Assembly (NCBI GenBank): GCA_026745465.1
Contig: JACYXH010000795.1
Span: 62,001 to 126,000 of the forward strand
Reading direction: 5' to 3'
DNA: 64,000 nt
Source: Lota lota
Lineage: Eukaryota; Chordata; Actinopteri; Gadiformes; Lotidae
The notes beneath the pieces are model-generated. The model saw nothing but the letters and a program-made list of their open reading frames with translations, had not been told where the DNA came from and did not search any database. Made by a program: the position numbers and the translations under genes. Below are positions 9,629 through 19,911 of the stretch, piece by piece (the first letter of the stretch is position 1; every line of letters begins with the position of its first letter).

Positions 9629-9898
9629 CTACATTGTAGCACACACACACACAAACATCCAGACTTGGTTGCTTGACAGCCACAGCACATACAATGTACA
9701 GGGCCCATCAATCCCATTATCTATTATGGCACCTGTGCAGCTGCTGTAGATGGAGTTACGTGACATCGCCGGCTGCACAGAAAAGATCGCAGTTGTCATC
9801 TCATCAGTCCCGGCAAAAGCCACAAGATGCTGCAGGAAAATATCGGAAAATTCTTCATACAGGTGTATCGGAAAATACCATAAACAATTATTAATCAA
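9629..9898 (-). pseudogene. Duplicated exon of the HECT-like gene
   Basis: The minus-strand frame contains FLQHLVAFAGTDEMTT and YSSCTGAIIDNGID, nearly the same as 56190-56400. It is an exon of the same minus-strand gene as 8839-9056. Its upstream exons, present at 56.46-57.5 kb, are absent here. I do not recognise the domain. Confidence 0.45.
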
Positions 9899-9899
9899 A

Positions 9900-10634
9900 A
9901 GTGAATCAGGAAATACGCAAATTCAGCGATTCTGATAATATAATTTTTTGAAATGATTGAAATCGTACATAAATTACATTTATACCACAGATCAGTACGC
10001 AAATATTCATATATATTTGATCAATCATTTGTTTTTTCTTTTCTCGATGACAGGTGAGCCTCTGCCTCCCCTGACTGCACATCCCTGGATGGAACAGCCC
10101 TTTTTCCAAAGGCAAATATCTGTGCGCTGATACTGCGCCTTCCAGTCCATCAGCAGTACAGTCAATTCAAGAGTGCCATGGAAACAGTAATTGACTGTGC
10201 TGTTCATTTTGGGGTGCAGTAAGACACTGAAAATCAGAATCAATTCCTGTTTCCATGGCAAGTAAATTGGCCTTTACTGTAAGAGGATCTACCTATCAGA
10301 GGTTCTTTGAAATTATCGTTATTATTCGACCAGGTGGTTCCACAGGCTGCAAGTTAAAATGCTGGTTGTACTGACTGGTCCCTGGGTGAGGGTACTGTGC
10401 TGCACAGCTCCAATGTTGCAGTGTGGACTAGTGTGGGTGCAGCTCTGGGAATGCATGTGTGTGTGTTGCACTTTATTTATATTTTTGTATTTGTTCTGTT
10501 ATGAAAAGAGTGCATTAAAAATATAATGTTAATCCAATCATACCTCGAGCACATTCCAAGTGAAATATGGCTGATATTATTCATTTTATTTATTGCATAT
10601 GGTCAATAGCCAAATGAATAGCCAAATGAATAGC
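9900..10634. other. Duplicated host flank of the Gmr1-like element
   Basis: No gene is seen. About 10105-10530 is the inverted counterpart of 53430-53810 (for example GCATGTGTGTGTGTTGCACTT versus its complement near 53490). It is pre-existing flank shared by both duplicated arms. Confidence 0.6.
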
Positions 10635-10688
10635 CAACAATCTCCTTATTGTTCGAACCCGTTCTGAGTAGCGTAGACCTCGCTACAG

Positions 10689-10706
10689 TGGCGCCTGACC
10701 AGGGAC
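10689..10706 (+). promoter_or_regulatory. Primer-binding site of the Gmr1-like element
   Basis: TGGCGCCTGACCAGGGAC begins one base after the LTR end (CTACA). The leading TGG complements the tRNA CCA tail. The specific tRNA is not assigned. Confidence 0.6.
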
Positions 10707-10718
10707 CCCTATGAAGAC

Positions 10719-11790
10719 ATGGAGGAGCAGCAGCAGGGAACGTCAGCGGAGTCTCCCCTGACCCCTGACCCAGGCTCTGCGCCGGATCGTGGAGACTCAG
10801 GAAGAACTCATCCTGGCCCACTGACAGCAGACCCAGGCGTTCCTGGAGATCGCCACCCTACACTTCGAGGAGTGGACGGCACTCAGGCAACTGTTGCAGC
10901 CCGCGGCGGCGGCCGGCCGGCCCCTGGCCGGCCGGCCAGGGGCCAGGGGCCGCATCCGCGGGGGAAGAGACCCCGCGGATGCAGATCGCACTGCCAAAAA
11001 TGTATCCCCAGGACGATGTGGAGGCCTACCTCGAGGTATTTGAGGGGAAGGTGGCGTGTGAGTGGCAGGAGGCGGAGTGGGCCCTCCGGCTGATGCCCCT
11101 CCTGACAGGAGCTGCCCTTACCGCCGACCACGGGCTGCCTGCCACCGTATGGGGGGACTACGCCACAGTGAAGCGGGGTCTGCTGGACTGCCACGGGCTG
11201 CCTTCGGAGGGCCACCGGCGGCGTTTCAAGGTAATGTGTATGGAGGACATGGGCAGAACCTTTGCCTATGCTTACCAGCTGGTGGATGCCGCGGTACGGT
11301 GGCTCCGGCCAGAGGAGCGGAGCAGCCGGCAGGTGGTGGACCAGGTAGCTCTGGATCAATTCATCGAGGGCCTACCCCCAGCCACGGCCGAGTGGGTCCA
11401 GTGCCATCAGCCCATCGACATGGAGCCTGCCATCACCCTGGCGGAGGACCATGTGTCGCTGTCCCGCAGGGCCCAGGTTGGGGGCAGAGGGTCCATCCAC
11501 ACCCCCTGTCTGATCGGTCCCCAGCCCACAGAGAACCCCGGAAGCTCCCGGGAACACACCCCACAACCCCACAACCGCAACAACACCCACCCTTTTGCAC
11601 CCCAGACACAGCCACCGGTTCCCCATCCCAGGTCAAACCTGCCGGGCCGGTCTCGTCTCCCTCAGGGGCCCGGCCTCAGCCTCTGGGACCCCAAGCCTGC
11701 AGAGACACAGGCAGTGGGAGTGCCCCCACATGGAGGTGGGGCAGGTGGTCCGGGTTGCCGCGCCGTCGGCCTCCTCTCCCTATCACGAGG
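10719..11790 (+). pseudogene. Gmr1-like gag with SCAN-related capsid
   Basis: Gag starts at MEEQQQG (10719) and shifts frame near 10790. The main frame 10979-11998 carries MQIALPKMYPQDDVEAYLEV and then a SCAN-like segment at about 11215-11460: HRRRFKVMCMEDMGRTFAYA, LVDAAVRWLRPEERS and DQFIEGLPPATAEWVQCHQP. The vertebrate SCAN domain of zinc-finger proteins has been proposed to come from the capsid of Gmr1-like elements, and this sequence is of that type. A Pro-rich tail follows. Related to the minus-strand copy at 52.3-53.4 kb. Confidence 0.7.
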
Positions 11791-11799
11791 GGAGGTACT

Positions 11800-11975
11800 G
11801 CATTCCGGTAAGGATGCGAGGGAGTATCTATCATGCGTTGTTGGACTCGGGGAGTTGTCAAACCCTGATCCACCAAAGACTGGTTCGACCAGGGGTGCTG
11901 GTGGAAGCATCGTGGGTGGAGATAAAGTGTATTCAATGGGATGTGCCGAAATATCCAGTGGTGACCGTGTAAATG
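11800..11975 (+). pseudogene. Gmr1-like aspartic protease fragment
   Basis: The frame ending at 11972 reads GSIYHALLDSGSCQTLIHQR, with the DSG catalytic triad of retroviral-type proteases. It then reads VEASWVEIKCIQWDVPKYPV. The stop at about 11970 falls where the minus-strand copy continues with EIRWDGKK. Confidence 0.7.
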
Positions 11976-12126
11976 TGTTGGGATGGGAAAAAACGTAAAG
12001 TCAAAGCCGCGGTTAGTTCCCGCCTATTGCGCCCCCTATTTTTATGCACTGATTGGTCGGGCTTCAGCAGGTTAGTGAAGGAGGGAGGGGCGCGTTCCCG
12101 ACAGGAAGGGACAGGAGGAAACTCCG

Positions 12127-13134
12127 GTGATACGGGCGTTTCCCCCAGTGGACGAATTTACCCTCAAACAGTCTCACGGCGAAACATTGCTCTTTGCCTT
12201 AGACCGTGTCGTTTCCATTGACGGCCAAAAGGTGTCACCTGAGGCCGTGCTAAAACATCCATACTTTGCAATGGTGAGGGATAGGCTATATCGAGTGAAT
12301 CGAGACACTCAGTCAGGGGAAGAAGTGAGCCAGTTGCTCATCCCACATCATAGCCCGATGGTGGGTCACCTAGGCTGCGATAAAACACGTAACCGGCTCA
12401 TGGCCCGCTTCTATTGGCCGGGCATTCATGGGGATCTACGTCGGTGGTGTGCATTCTGCAGTGAATGTCAGTTAGTCAACACACCGGCAACCCTAAAAGT
12501 GCCGTTGCGCCCTCTACCGTTAATTGAGACCCCTTTCGAAAGGATTGGCATGGATTTAATCGGGCCATTAGACCGTAGCGCACGGGGACACCGAATTGCA
12601 TTGGTCATTGTGGATTATGCAACCCGGTATCCCGAAGCAGTGCCGCTGCACTCTATCTCCGCGAAGAGCGTGGCGCAGGCGCTGTTTCACTTAATCTCCG
12701 TAGTTGAAATCCCGAAAGAGATTCTAACTGACCAAGGCACTGCGTTTATGTCATGCACACTTCGCGATCTGTCTGGGCTACTAGGGGTGAAGGTGATCCG
12801 AACAAGTGTGTACCATCCCCAGACAGACGGCCTGATGGAGAGGTTTAACAAGACCTTAAAGTCCATGCTGTGTAAATTCGGGCACGAAGATAGTCGGAAT
12901 TGGAATAAATGGCTCGACCCTCTGTTATTTGCAGTATGGGAGGTTCCTCAGGCCTCCACTGGGTTTTCCCCATTTGAGCTGTTGTTCGGGAGGTGGCCGA
13001 GGGGCGTATTGGATCTAATTAAGGAAAGCTGGGAAGAGGGTCCAAGCGCCACTAAGAATGAGATTAAGTGCGTTATGGACCTGGGAGCGAAACTCCATGC
13101 ACTGGGGCAGATTTCACGGGAGAATTTGCTTTAG
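12127..13134 (+). CDS. Gmr1-like integrase, open core upstream of RT
   Basis: The 335-codon frame encodes an integrase that joins element cDNA to host DNA. The zinc-binding region runs from LLIPHHSPMVGHLGCDKTR through FYWPGIHGD to WCAFCSECQ (HHCC pattern). The catalytic residues are present: Asp in RIGMDLIGPL, Asp in EILTDQGTAF and Glu in DGLMERFNKTLK. The tail stops at a TAG (13132-13134), although the same frame carries on as a normal integrase C-terminus (QGDKVLVLLP, KWQGPFVF) to about 13345. The core is intact but the protein is truncated. The minus-strand paralogue lacks this gene entirely. Confidence 0.8.
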   Translation: MIRAFPPVDEFTLKQSHGETLLFALDRVVSIDGQKVSPEAVLKHPYFAMVRDRLYRVNRDTQSGEEVSQLLIPHHSPMVGHLGCDKTRNRLMARFYWPGIHGDLRRWCAFCSECQLVNTPATLKVPLRPLPLIETPFERIGMDLIGPLDRSARGHRIALVIVDYATRYPEAVPLHSISAKSVAQALFHLISVVEIPKEILTDQGTAFMSCTLRDLSGLLGVKVIRTSVYHPQTDGLMERFNKTLKSMLCKFGHEDSRNWNKWLDPLLFAVWEVPQASTGFSPFELLFGRWPRGVLDLIKESWEEGPSATKNEIKCVMDLGAKLHALGQISRENLL

Positions 13135-13362
13135 GCCCAGGAACGTCAGCAGCGGCTGTATAACAGAGGTACTCGGCTGAGACAATTCACACAGGGAGAT
13201 AAAGTTCTTGTATTGCTTCCTACATCCAGCTCAAAATTACTCACGAAGTGGCAAGGACCTTTTGTGTTCATACGGCGGGTCGGGGATGTCAACTATGAGC
13301 GTTCCGACGGGGGAGAGCGACTCAGATTTACCATCTCAACCTTCTGAAATGGCTGGAATGAG

Positions 13363-14672
13363 GTGCACCCAGTCTCTCTGGTGACCTCGGTAATCCAAGA
13401 GGATGAGCTGGGGCCAGAGGTTACCGGATCGAACCAGTCAACCCCGGCCCCTGTGATGGACAGCTTTCTCCTCATAGGTGAGTTGCAGCAGCGGTTTGCG
13501 GTCGTCTTCTCCTCCTTGCTGGGACAGATGACGCTCATTGACCACCGAATCGAGACATCCCCTGGCGCAACGGTTAGGTTGCGTCCGTACAGATTACCGG
13601 AACACAAGCGCAAAATTTATCAGGATTTTACGACGATAGATATAACTAAGGGCTACTGGCAGATTCCCTTATCTCCAGAGTCTAAGGAAAAGTCGGCCTT
13701 CTCCACTCCATACAGTTTGTTCCAATTCCGGACGCTTTCTTTTGGGCTGTTCAGAACCACTGCCACCCTCCAGCATCTCATGGACCAGGTGCTGCGTCCG
13801 CACGCTGGATATGTGGCTGCCTACATTGACAATGTAATTATTCATAGTGACACATGGCAGCAAAACATCCAGCGGGTGGCGGCGGTGCTCTAGTCACTGT
13901 GGCGGGCGGGGCTCATGGCCAACCCAAGGAAGTGCGTGATTGGACGGAGGGAGGTACGGTATCTGTGGTACCACTTGGGTGGCGGGCAGGTGCGCCCGCA
14001 GGTGGAGAAGACAGAGGCGGTCGCGGCCTGTCCGCGGCCTGAGACCAAAAAACAGGTGAGGGCGTTCCTGGGGCTGGCGGGCTACTACAGGCAGTTCATC
14101 GCCACCTTCTCGGAGCTGACCAGCCCCCTGACCTACCTCTCCCGAAAGTGTGCCTCAGATCCGGTCCAGAGGACCAAGCAGTGCCAGGCGTCATTTGAGA
14201 CGGTTAAAAAGGCTCTCTGCGGAAGCCGCTCTTGCACACTCCTAACTTTGAGCTTCCTTTTGTCTTGCAGATGGACGCATTAAACAGAGGGCTGGGGGCT
14301 GTGTTGTCCTAGGAGGGGGAGGGCGCGGACCGCTCAGTGCTGTACCTCAGCCATAAGCTCTCGGTCCGAGAGGGGAGGTACAGCACAGTGGAGAAGGAGT
14401 GTCTAGCGATCAAGTGGGCAGTCGACTTCCTGCGTTACTACTTCCTGGGGCGCCCGTTCACCCTCTGTTTGGACCACGCCCCCCTGCAGTGGCTCCACCG
14501 CATGAAGTACACCAACCCGCGGATTACTCGGTGGTATCTGGCGCTACAGCCGTTTAACTTCAGGGTGGTCCATAAGCCGGGTGTGCAGATGGTGGTGGCT
14601 TACTTCCTCTCCTGCCTGCCGGAGCAGGGGTGGTGGGCAGTTGGCTGTCGGCCGGACAGCTCCCCGGCCTGA
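13363..14672 (+). pseudogene. Gmr1-like RT and RNase H, deleted and mutated
   Basis: The frame goes from a pol linker (RLRPYRLPEHKRKI) straight to FTTIDITKGYWQIPLSPESK, so the RT finger region is deleted. The active site reads YIDN where the paralogue at 51.75 kb has YIDD. A stop at 13891 and shifts follow. FLGLAGYYRQFI and the RNase H text (VEKECLAIKWAVDFLRYYF, CLDHAPLQWLHRM) continue to 14672. RT activity must be lost. Confidence 0.8.
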
Positions 14673-14689
14673 GTGGGGCGGTGGGGATA

Positions 14690-15047
14690 TGTGGTATGCG
14701 GGGGGCGTGGCTTAGTGCCGGCTGCAGACTGGGGAGCGGGGCGGCTCAAACGGGGAAACAGACGCAGCTGTAGGAGAGGAGAACAATGAGGAAGGAGGAT
14801 ATAAATACTGACGTGGTGTTGTGCTCTGCCCTGCAGTGTGGTCAGGTCCTGCTGCGCGATCAGACAAGGAGTGATGGCGGAGGCCGTTCGTTAAAATAGA
14901 CTATTGCAACATGTGTCTGTAGCGGAGCCCAATTCTCGGAGGTTGGCCACTCTGTGTCCCCTCCTCCAATTACAACAAAAAACGCTGCACGTGATTCCTG
15001 TCTCCTTATTGTTTGAACCCGTTCTGAGTAGCGTAGACCTTGCTACA
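14690..15047 (+). mobile_element. Gmr1-like 3' LTR
   Basis: Begins TGTGGTATGCGG after a purine-rich tract (GTGGGGCGGTGGGGATA) and ends CTTGCTACA. The last 50 bp match the 5' remnant at 10635-10687. The inverted paralogue at 50.95 kb is truncated inside RNase H and lacks an LTR. Confidence 0.7.
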
Positions 15048-15492
15048 GAGACATTTAGTTAAATTAAATCTTCTGAATAGTTACATTATTATGTAAATTA
15101 ATTCATAGGCTTCTTGGGAGGGACTACAAAGAACACCAGCCTTTCACCAATGTGCTGATTTCTGAAAGGACTGTCATCATTATGCTCTGATGCAATTTAG
15201 CATTTTTCACAGATAGATGGCTATGGAATTCCACTGGAGTTGGGACAGGATTTGTAGACCCCACACAGCTGAATGTTATTTTCAAGGCAGTTTATTTCCT
15301 ACACACAAATCTGTTTTGTCTATCAACCATTTCTCTGTTCTTTTGAATAAATCAAACATCAAGCTTCCCAATGGTGTGGTCTTGGTTTGTGAAACAATGC
15401 AATTGCAGTGTTTGAATATGATAACTTCAAGTATTTTTTTGTCATTGTAATCTTTGATTAAATCGATTGAGCCGATTTGAGCCAACCATTTG
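15048..15492. other. Host flank duplicated in inverted form
   Basis: No gene is seen. About 15250-15492 is the inverted counterpart of 50740-50950 (for example AATGCAATTGCAGTGTTTGAATATGAT-type text). In the other arm it runs straight into the lectin 3' flank. Here a LINE interrupts it. Confidence 0.7.
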
Positions 15493-15785
15493 TTTCTCCT
15501 CCCCGCTTCGATCAGAATCAGAGAATCTGAATCAGAATCAGAATCAGAAAACCTTTAATACCAATTGTAGGTGTGCACGTCACATTCTCTAAAATAAGTT
15601 AAATAGGTTAAACAGAACAAACAATATAAGTATAAATATATGTATAAATATATACACACACAGAACGTATAAAAAATATGAGAGTAAGAATTTAGATTGC
15701 AAGAGCAGATTAAGTACAGTGGCATGCAGAGCCAGATGTGGGGTGTGGAGAGAGTCAGGGTGGTTTCCGGGCCTTGTTAATAAGG

Positions 15786-17236
15786 CTAGTTGCGGAGGGG
15801 AAAAAACTGTCCTTGTGACGAGAGGTTTTGGTCTCTGATGGACCTCAGCCTCCTGCCAGATGGGAGTGTCTCAAAGAGTTTGTTGCCGGGGTGGCAGGGG
15901 TCAGCCACAATCTTTCCTGCACGCTTCAGAGTCCTGGTGGCGTAAAGGTCCTGGAGCGGCGGCATATTGCAACCAATCACCTTCTCAGCTGAGCGAATGA
16001 CACGCTGCAGTCTGCCCTTGTCCTTGGCTGTGCTAGCAGCGTACCAGATTGTGATGGAGGATGTGAGGATGGACTCAATGATGGCTGTGTAGAAGTGCAC
16101 CATCATTGTCTTTGGCAGGTTGAATTTCTTCAGCTGCCGCAGGAAGTACATCCTCTGTTGTGCTTTCTTGACGAGGGAGCTGATGCTCAGCTCCCACTTG
16201 AGGTCCTGGGAAATGATAGTTCCCAGGAAGCGGAAAGACTCCACAACGTTAATTGTGGAGCCAGAGAGGGTGATGGGGGCAGGTGGGACTGGGTTCTTCC
16301 TGAAGTCCACAACCATCTCCACTGTCTTTAGAGCGTTGAGCTCTAGGTTGTTTTGCTTGCACCACTTCACCAGGTGGTCAGCCTCCGACCTGTAGGCGGA
16401 CTTTTCTCCATCAGAGATGAGTCCGATGAGGGAGGTGTCGTCCGCGAACTTCAGAAGCTTGACAGACTGGTGACTGGAGGTGCAGCTGTTGGTATACAGG
16501 GAGAAGAGCAGAGGAGAAAGAACACATTCCTGAGGGGATCCGGTGCTGATGGTTTGTGAGTCGGAGACGTGTTTCCCCAGCTTCACATGCTGCTTCCTGT
16601 ATGACAGGAAGTCAGTGATCCACCTGCAGGTGGAGTCAGGCACACCAAGCTAGGAGAGTTTCTCCTGAAGCAGATGATGATGTTGATGTTGAGGATGATG
16701 GTGTTGAAGGCAGAGCTGAAGTCCACAAACAGGATCCTGGCATAGGTTCCTGCGGAGTCCAGGTGCCAGAGGATGTAATGGAGGGCCAGGTTGAATGCAT
16801 CGTCTACAGACCTATTGGCTCTGTAGGCAAACTGCAGGGGATCCAGGAGCGGGACGGTGATGTCTTTGAGGTGAGAAAGCACAAGGCGCTCAAAGGACTT
16901 CATAACCACAGAGATCAGGGCGACGGGTCTGAAGTCATTAAGTCCTGTGGTCCTTGGCTTCTTGGGAACAGGAATGATTGTTGAGGACTTGAAGCAGGCT
17001 GGCATGTGGCATGTCTCCAGTGAGGTGTTAAAAATGTCTGTGAACACTGGAGACAGCTGGTCAGTGCAGGGCTTCAAGCTGGATGGGGAGACAGCATCCG
17101 GTCCAGAAGCTTTCCTGGGGTTTTGTCTCCTGAACAGTCTGTTGACGTCTTCCTCATTGATGAAGAGAGTCGTCACTGAGGTGGGTGGGGAGATGGAGGG
17201 GGGACCTTTAAGGTGGGGGAGGTGGAGGTGATGCAC
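15786..17236 (-). pseudogene. LINE reverse transcriptase
   Basis: Two overlapping minus-strand frames cover the RT. The upstream part contains RRQNPRKASGPDAVSPSSLK, FKSSTIIPVPKKP, FRPVALISVVMKSFERLVL and ILFVDFSSAFNTI. The downstream part has CVLSPLLFSLYTN, the catalytic KFADDTSLIGL and the C-terminal YFLRQLKKFNLPKTMMV and FETLPSGRRLRSIRDQN segments. A stop and a frameshift near 16650 separate them. The frame ends about 240 bp before the 3' tail. Confidence 0.8.
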
Positions 17237-17250
17237 TGTAGCTGGAGCTG

Positions 17251-18805
17251 TTAGGAGGCGTCGTGGGGGATGGTATCAGGGAAGACCCTTTGTTGGGAGG
17301 TGTTGAGGGGGATGGTTACAGGACTGACCCCTTGTCTATCAAAGCGGCAGTAGAACTCGTTAAGGTCGTTGGCTAGGCGTCGGTTGTTGGTGGAGTGGGA
17401 TACTTTGGGCTTGTAGCTGGTGATCTGTTTGAGCCCTCTCCAGACAGAAGCAGAGTCGTTCGCTAAGAACTGGTTTTGGAGTTTCTCAGAGTACCGTTGT
17501 TTAGCCTCTTTCACCGCCTTGCTAAACTTGTACTTTGCTTCTTTAAGTCTGTCTTTGTCCCCACCCCTGAATGCCTCAGCCTTATCCAAACGTAGCCTTC
17601 TGAGTTTGGCTGTGAACCAGGGTTTGTCATTGTTGAAACTCACCCTGGTGCACGATGGAACACAGCAGTCTTCACAGAAGCTGATGTATGACGTCACAGT
17701 CTCTGTGTACTCATCTAGACTGTTGGTAGCAGTCCTGAACACATCCCAGTCAGTAGAGTCCAAGCACGTCTGGAGATCCTCCACAGCTACACTGGTCCAC
17801 TTCCTTGATGTCCTCACTACAGGTTTGCAGAGTTTAAGTTTCTGCCTGTAGGCGGGGATCAGGTGGACCATGACGTGGTCAGATAGTCCCAGTGCAGCAC
17901 GGGGGACCGCGTGATAAGCATCCCTGACTGTGGTGTAACAGTGATCCAGAATGTTCTCCTATCTGGTCGGGCATTTAATATAATGTCTGTATTTAGGTAG
18001 TACATGAGTGAGGTTTCCTTTGTTAAAGTCTCCAAGGACAATAACTAAGGAGTCCGGGTTGGTCAGCTCCACACATAGTATCTGGTCGGCGAGCATGCGC
18101 TGTGTGACCTACACGTTGGCCTGCGGCGGGATGTAAACACCGACCAGAATGAATGAATGGAACTCACGGGGTGAATAAAAAGGCTTACAGTTTATGATGA
18201 AAGATTCCAGGTCAGGAGAACAATGCTGCTGGATCACTGTCGCGTCGTTGCACCAACCGCTGTTGGTTAGAAACAGATTCCTCCACCTTTAGTTTTGCCG
18301 GAGAGGTCCGTGTCTCTGTCCGCTCTGTAGAGTTGGAAGCCTTCCAGCTCTAGCGCAGAGTCCGGTATTAATCCACAGAGCCACGTCTCCGTGAAGCACA
18401 AAACAGTAGAAAGTCCCTGTTTCCCCCCAACAGCAGTTGTAATTCTTCCAGTTTGTTGGGCAGTGAACGCACGTTAGAGAGAAATATGCTCGGTAACGGT
18501 GTGCGTAGTCCTCGCTGGCGGAGACGCACCAGCGCACCGGCCCGTTTCCCTGTCCTCCGGCGTTTCGCTGCGTGAGCCAAGGTGAGCGCACCTTTGACTA
18601 GTATGTCCAAAATGTCCAGTGTAGGGAGAAGAAAAGTAGGAACATCCTCTGGCGTTGTTCCCCTGATGTTCAAGAGCTCTTCTCTGGAGAAAGAGATCCG
18701 GGTACCATCGCATAAAACAAGGTTAAAACACAAAACAAAACAACGCGCACAGACACACCGAGTCAACCGTTTACGGCGCCATGGCAACCAAATGGGATGG
18801 GGAGG
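17251..18805 (-). pseudogene. LINE N-terminal region, endonuclease remnant and linker
   Basis: From the 5' end: a basic segment (KRRRTGKRAGALVRLRQRGL), then PSIFLSNVRSLPNKLEELQLL, which opens the apurinic-type endonuclease in this LINE group. Shifted endonuclease pieces run to about 17.9 kb (ILVGVYIPP-like and DFNKG-like text). The open linker 17251-17871 ([40 protein letters not shown]) connects to RT. Disrupted at several points. Confidence 0.65.
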
Positions 18806-19528
18806 AGTACATCTGTACTCCTTTCTCCAAGCGATTGGAGCATCCCCATGCAGCACAGAAAAACATGGTGGAGACTATATGCAAGGACAACACAGGAGGA
18901 AATGTCAAATTGATATGTCTGCCCTTTGCAATCACAAAGTGGAGAATAATGTTGTTATGAACTTGAATATGTAATATGTGTAAATTAATAAGTGCAGGGT
19001 GCATAAGAATTGTAACCAGAAAGATCAATTCAATTCCATTTATTTGCATTAAATTTCATAAAATAACTCATATTAAATATATATTTATGAAGATATATTT
19101 AGGGAACTTCAGTGGTCCTTCAACTCGATAACGTACTACATTTAATATTTGTAGAAAGTAAGTGTTCAACCATTGGGAAGTAAATGGCATTTACCTAATT
19201 TATTTATTAGACGATTCTTTAATGATTCTTTTAAAATACAATGAGGAGCCATGTTGAGTGATTGAGTCATCCTACAAATAAATGTTTTTAGTATTACTAT
19301 TATTATTATTCAAAAGTGGAATTCAACTTAATTCAACACCATTCATAAAGAGAATGGGTAGTTTTCTCTCATAAAACTAATAAAAAAGGCATTAGGACCA
19401 GGGGACAACAACTACTGTAGCGATGACTGCTGAACACGCCAAACTATCAATAAGGTACATGAGATTTTCAGAGTCCTGATGATAAAATGCACACATGCAA
19501 GCCAAAACCGACAACCTATAAACACTGA
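18806..19528. other. 3' flank of lectin copy 1
   Basis: No coding signal is seen. The stretch parallels 49662-50720 (inverted) and 62592-63270, for example GATGACTCAATCACTCAACATGG-type text and TTCCCTAAATATATCTTCATAAA. AATAAA-like signals on the minus strand near 19195-19210 could serve copy 1 polyadenylation. Confidence 0.55.
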
Positions 19529-19843
19529 TTATTGAGCCATTGAGAACTGAGCATCTTCTGCAGATTTTTCACAGATCCATCGTAAGGTGACGTTACAGTT
19601 AATGTCATTCCACTTGATGATGAGTCTGTAAAGATATAAATGAGCACAGTCTTCTTCGCCGTGTTGTGGAATGTTGTTGCCATTATCAGGCTGATGTTCT
19701 TGCCAGTAGCTTACAGAGAAACAGATTGGGGAAACATTTATTTTGTATAATGAAACAATTCAGATAGTTCAATAAATCAAATATAACAATTAGAATTATT
19801 TACATATTGATCACATTAGTTTGAGTTGGTTCATGACCAGAAG

Positions 19844-19911
<68 letters not shown>

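Larger units (their letters stand above)
10635..15047 (+). mobile_element. Gmr1-like Ty3/Gypsy element with integrase before RT
   Basis: Order along the strand: LTR remnant, primer site, gag with SCAN-like capsid, protease, integrase, RT, RNase H, LTR. Most Ty3/Gypsy elements place integrase last. The integrase-first order is known for the Gmr1 group of deuterostome Gypsy elements. The 5' LTR is reduced to its last 53 bp (10635-10687), which match the end of the 3' LTR. Stops and deletions make it inactive. Confidence 0.8.
15493..18805 (-). mobile_element. Rex1-like non-LTR retrotransposon (LINE)
   Basis: The element reads on the minus strand. The 3' end (15.50-15.56 kb) has reiterated TTCTGATTC units, the kind of simple tail left by LINEs. 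The 5' end lies near 18.8 kb. The paralogous arm at 50.7 kb lacks the element, so it inserted after the duplication. The encoded polyprotein resembles the Rex1/CR1-related LINEs of teleosts. Several stops and frameshifts make it inactive. The family name is from recall of the protein text and was not searched. Confidence 0.75.
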
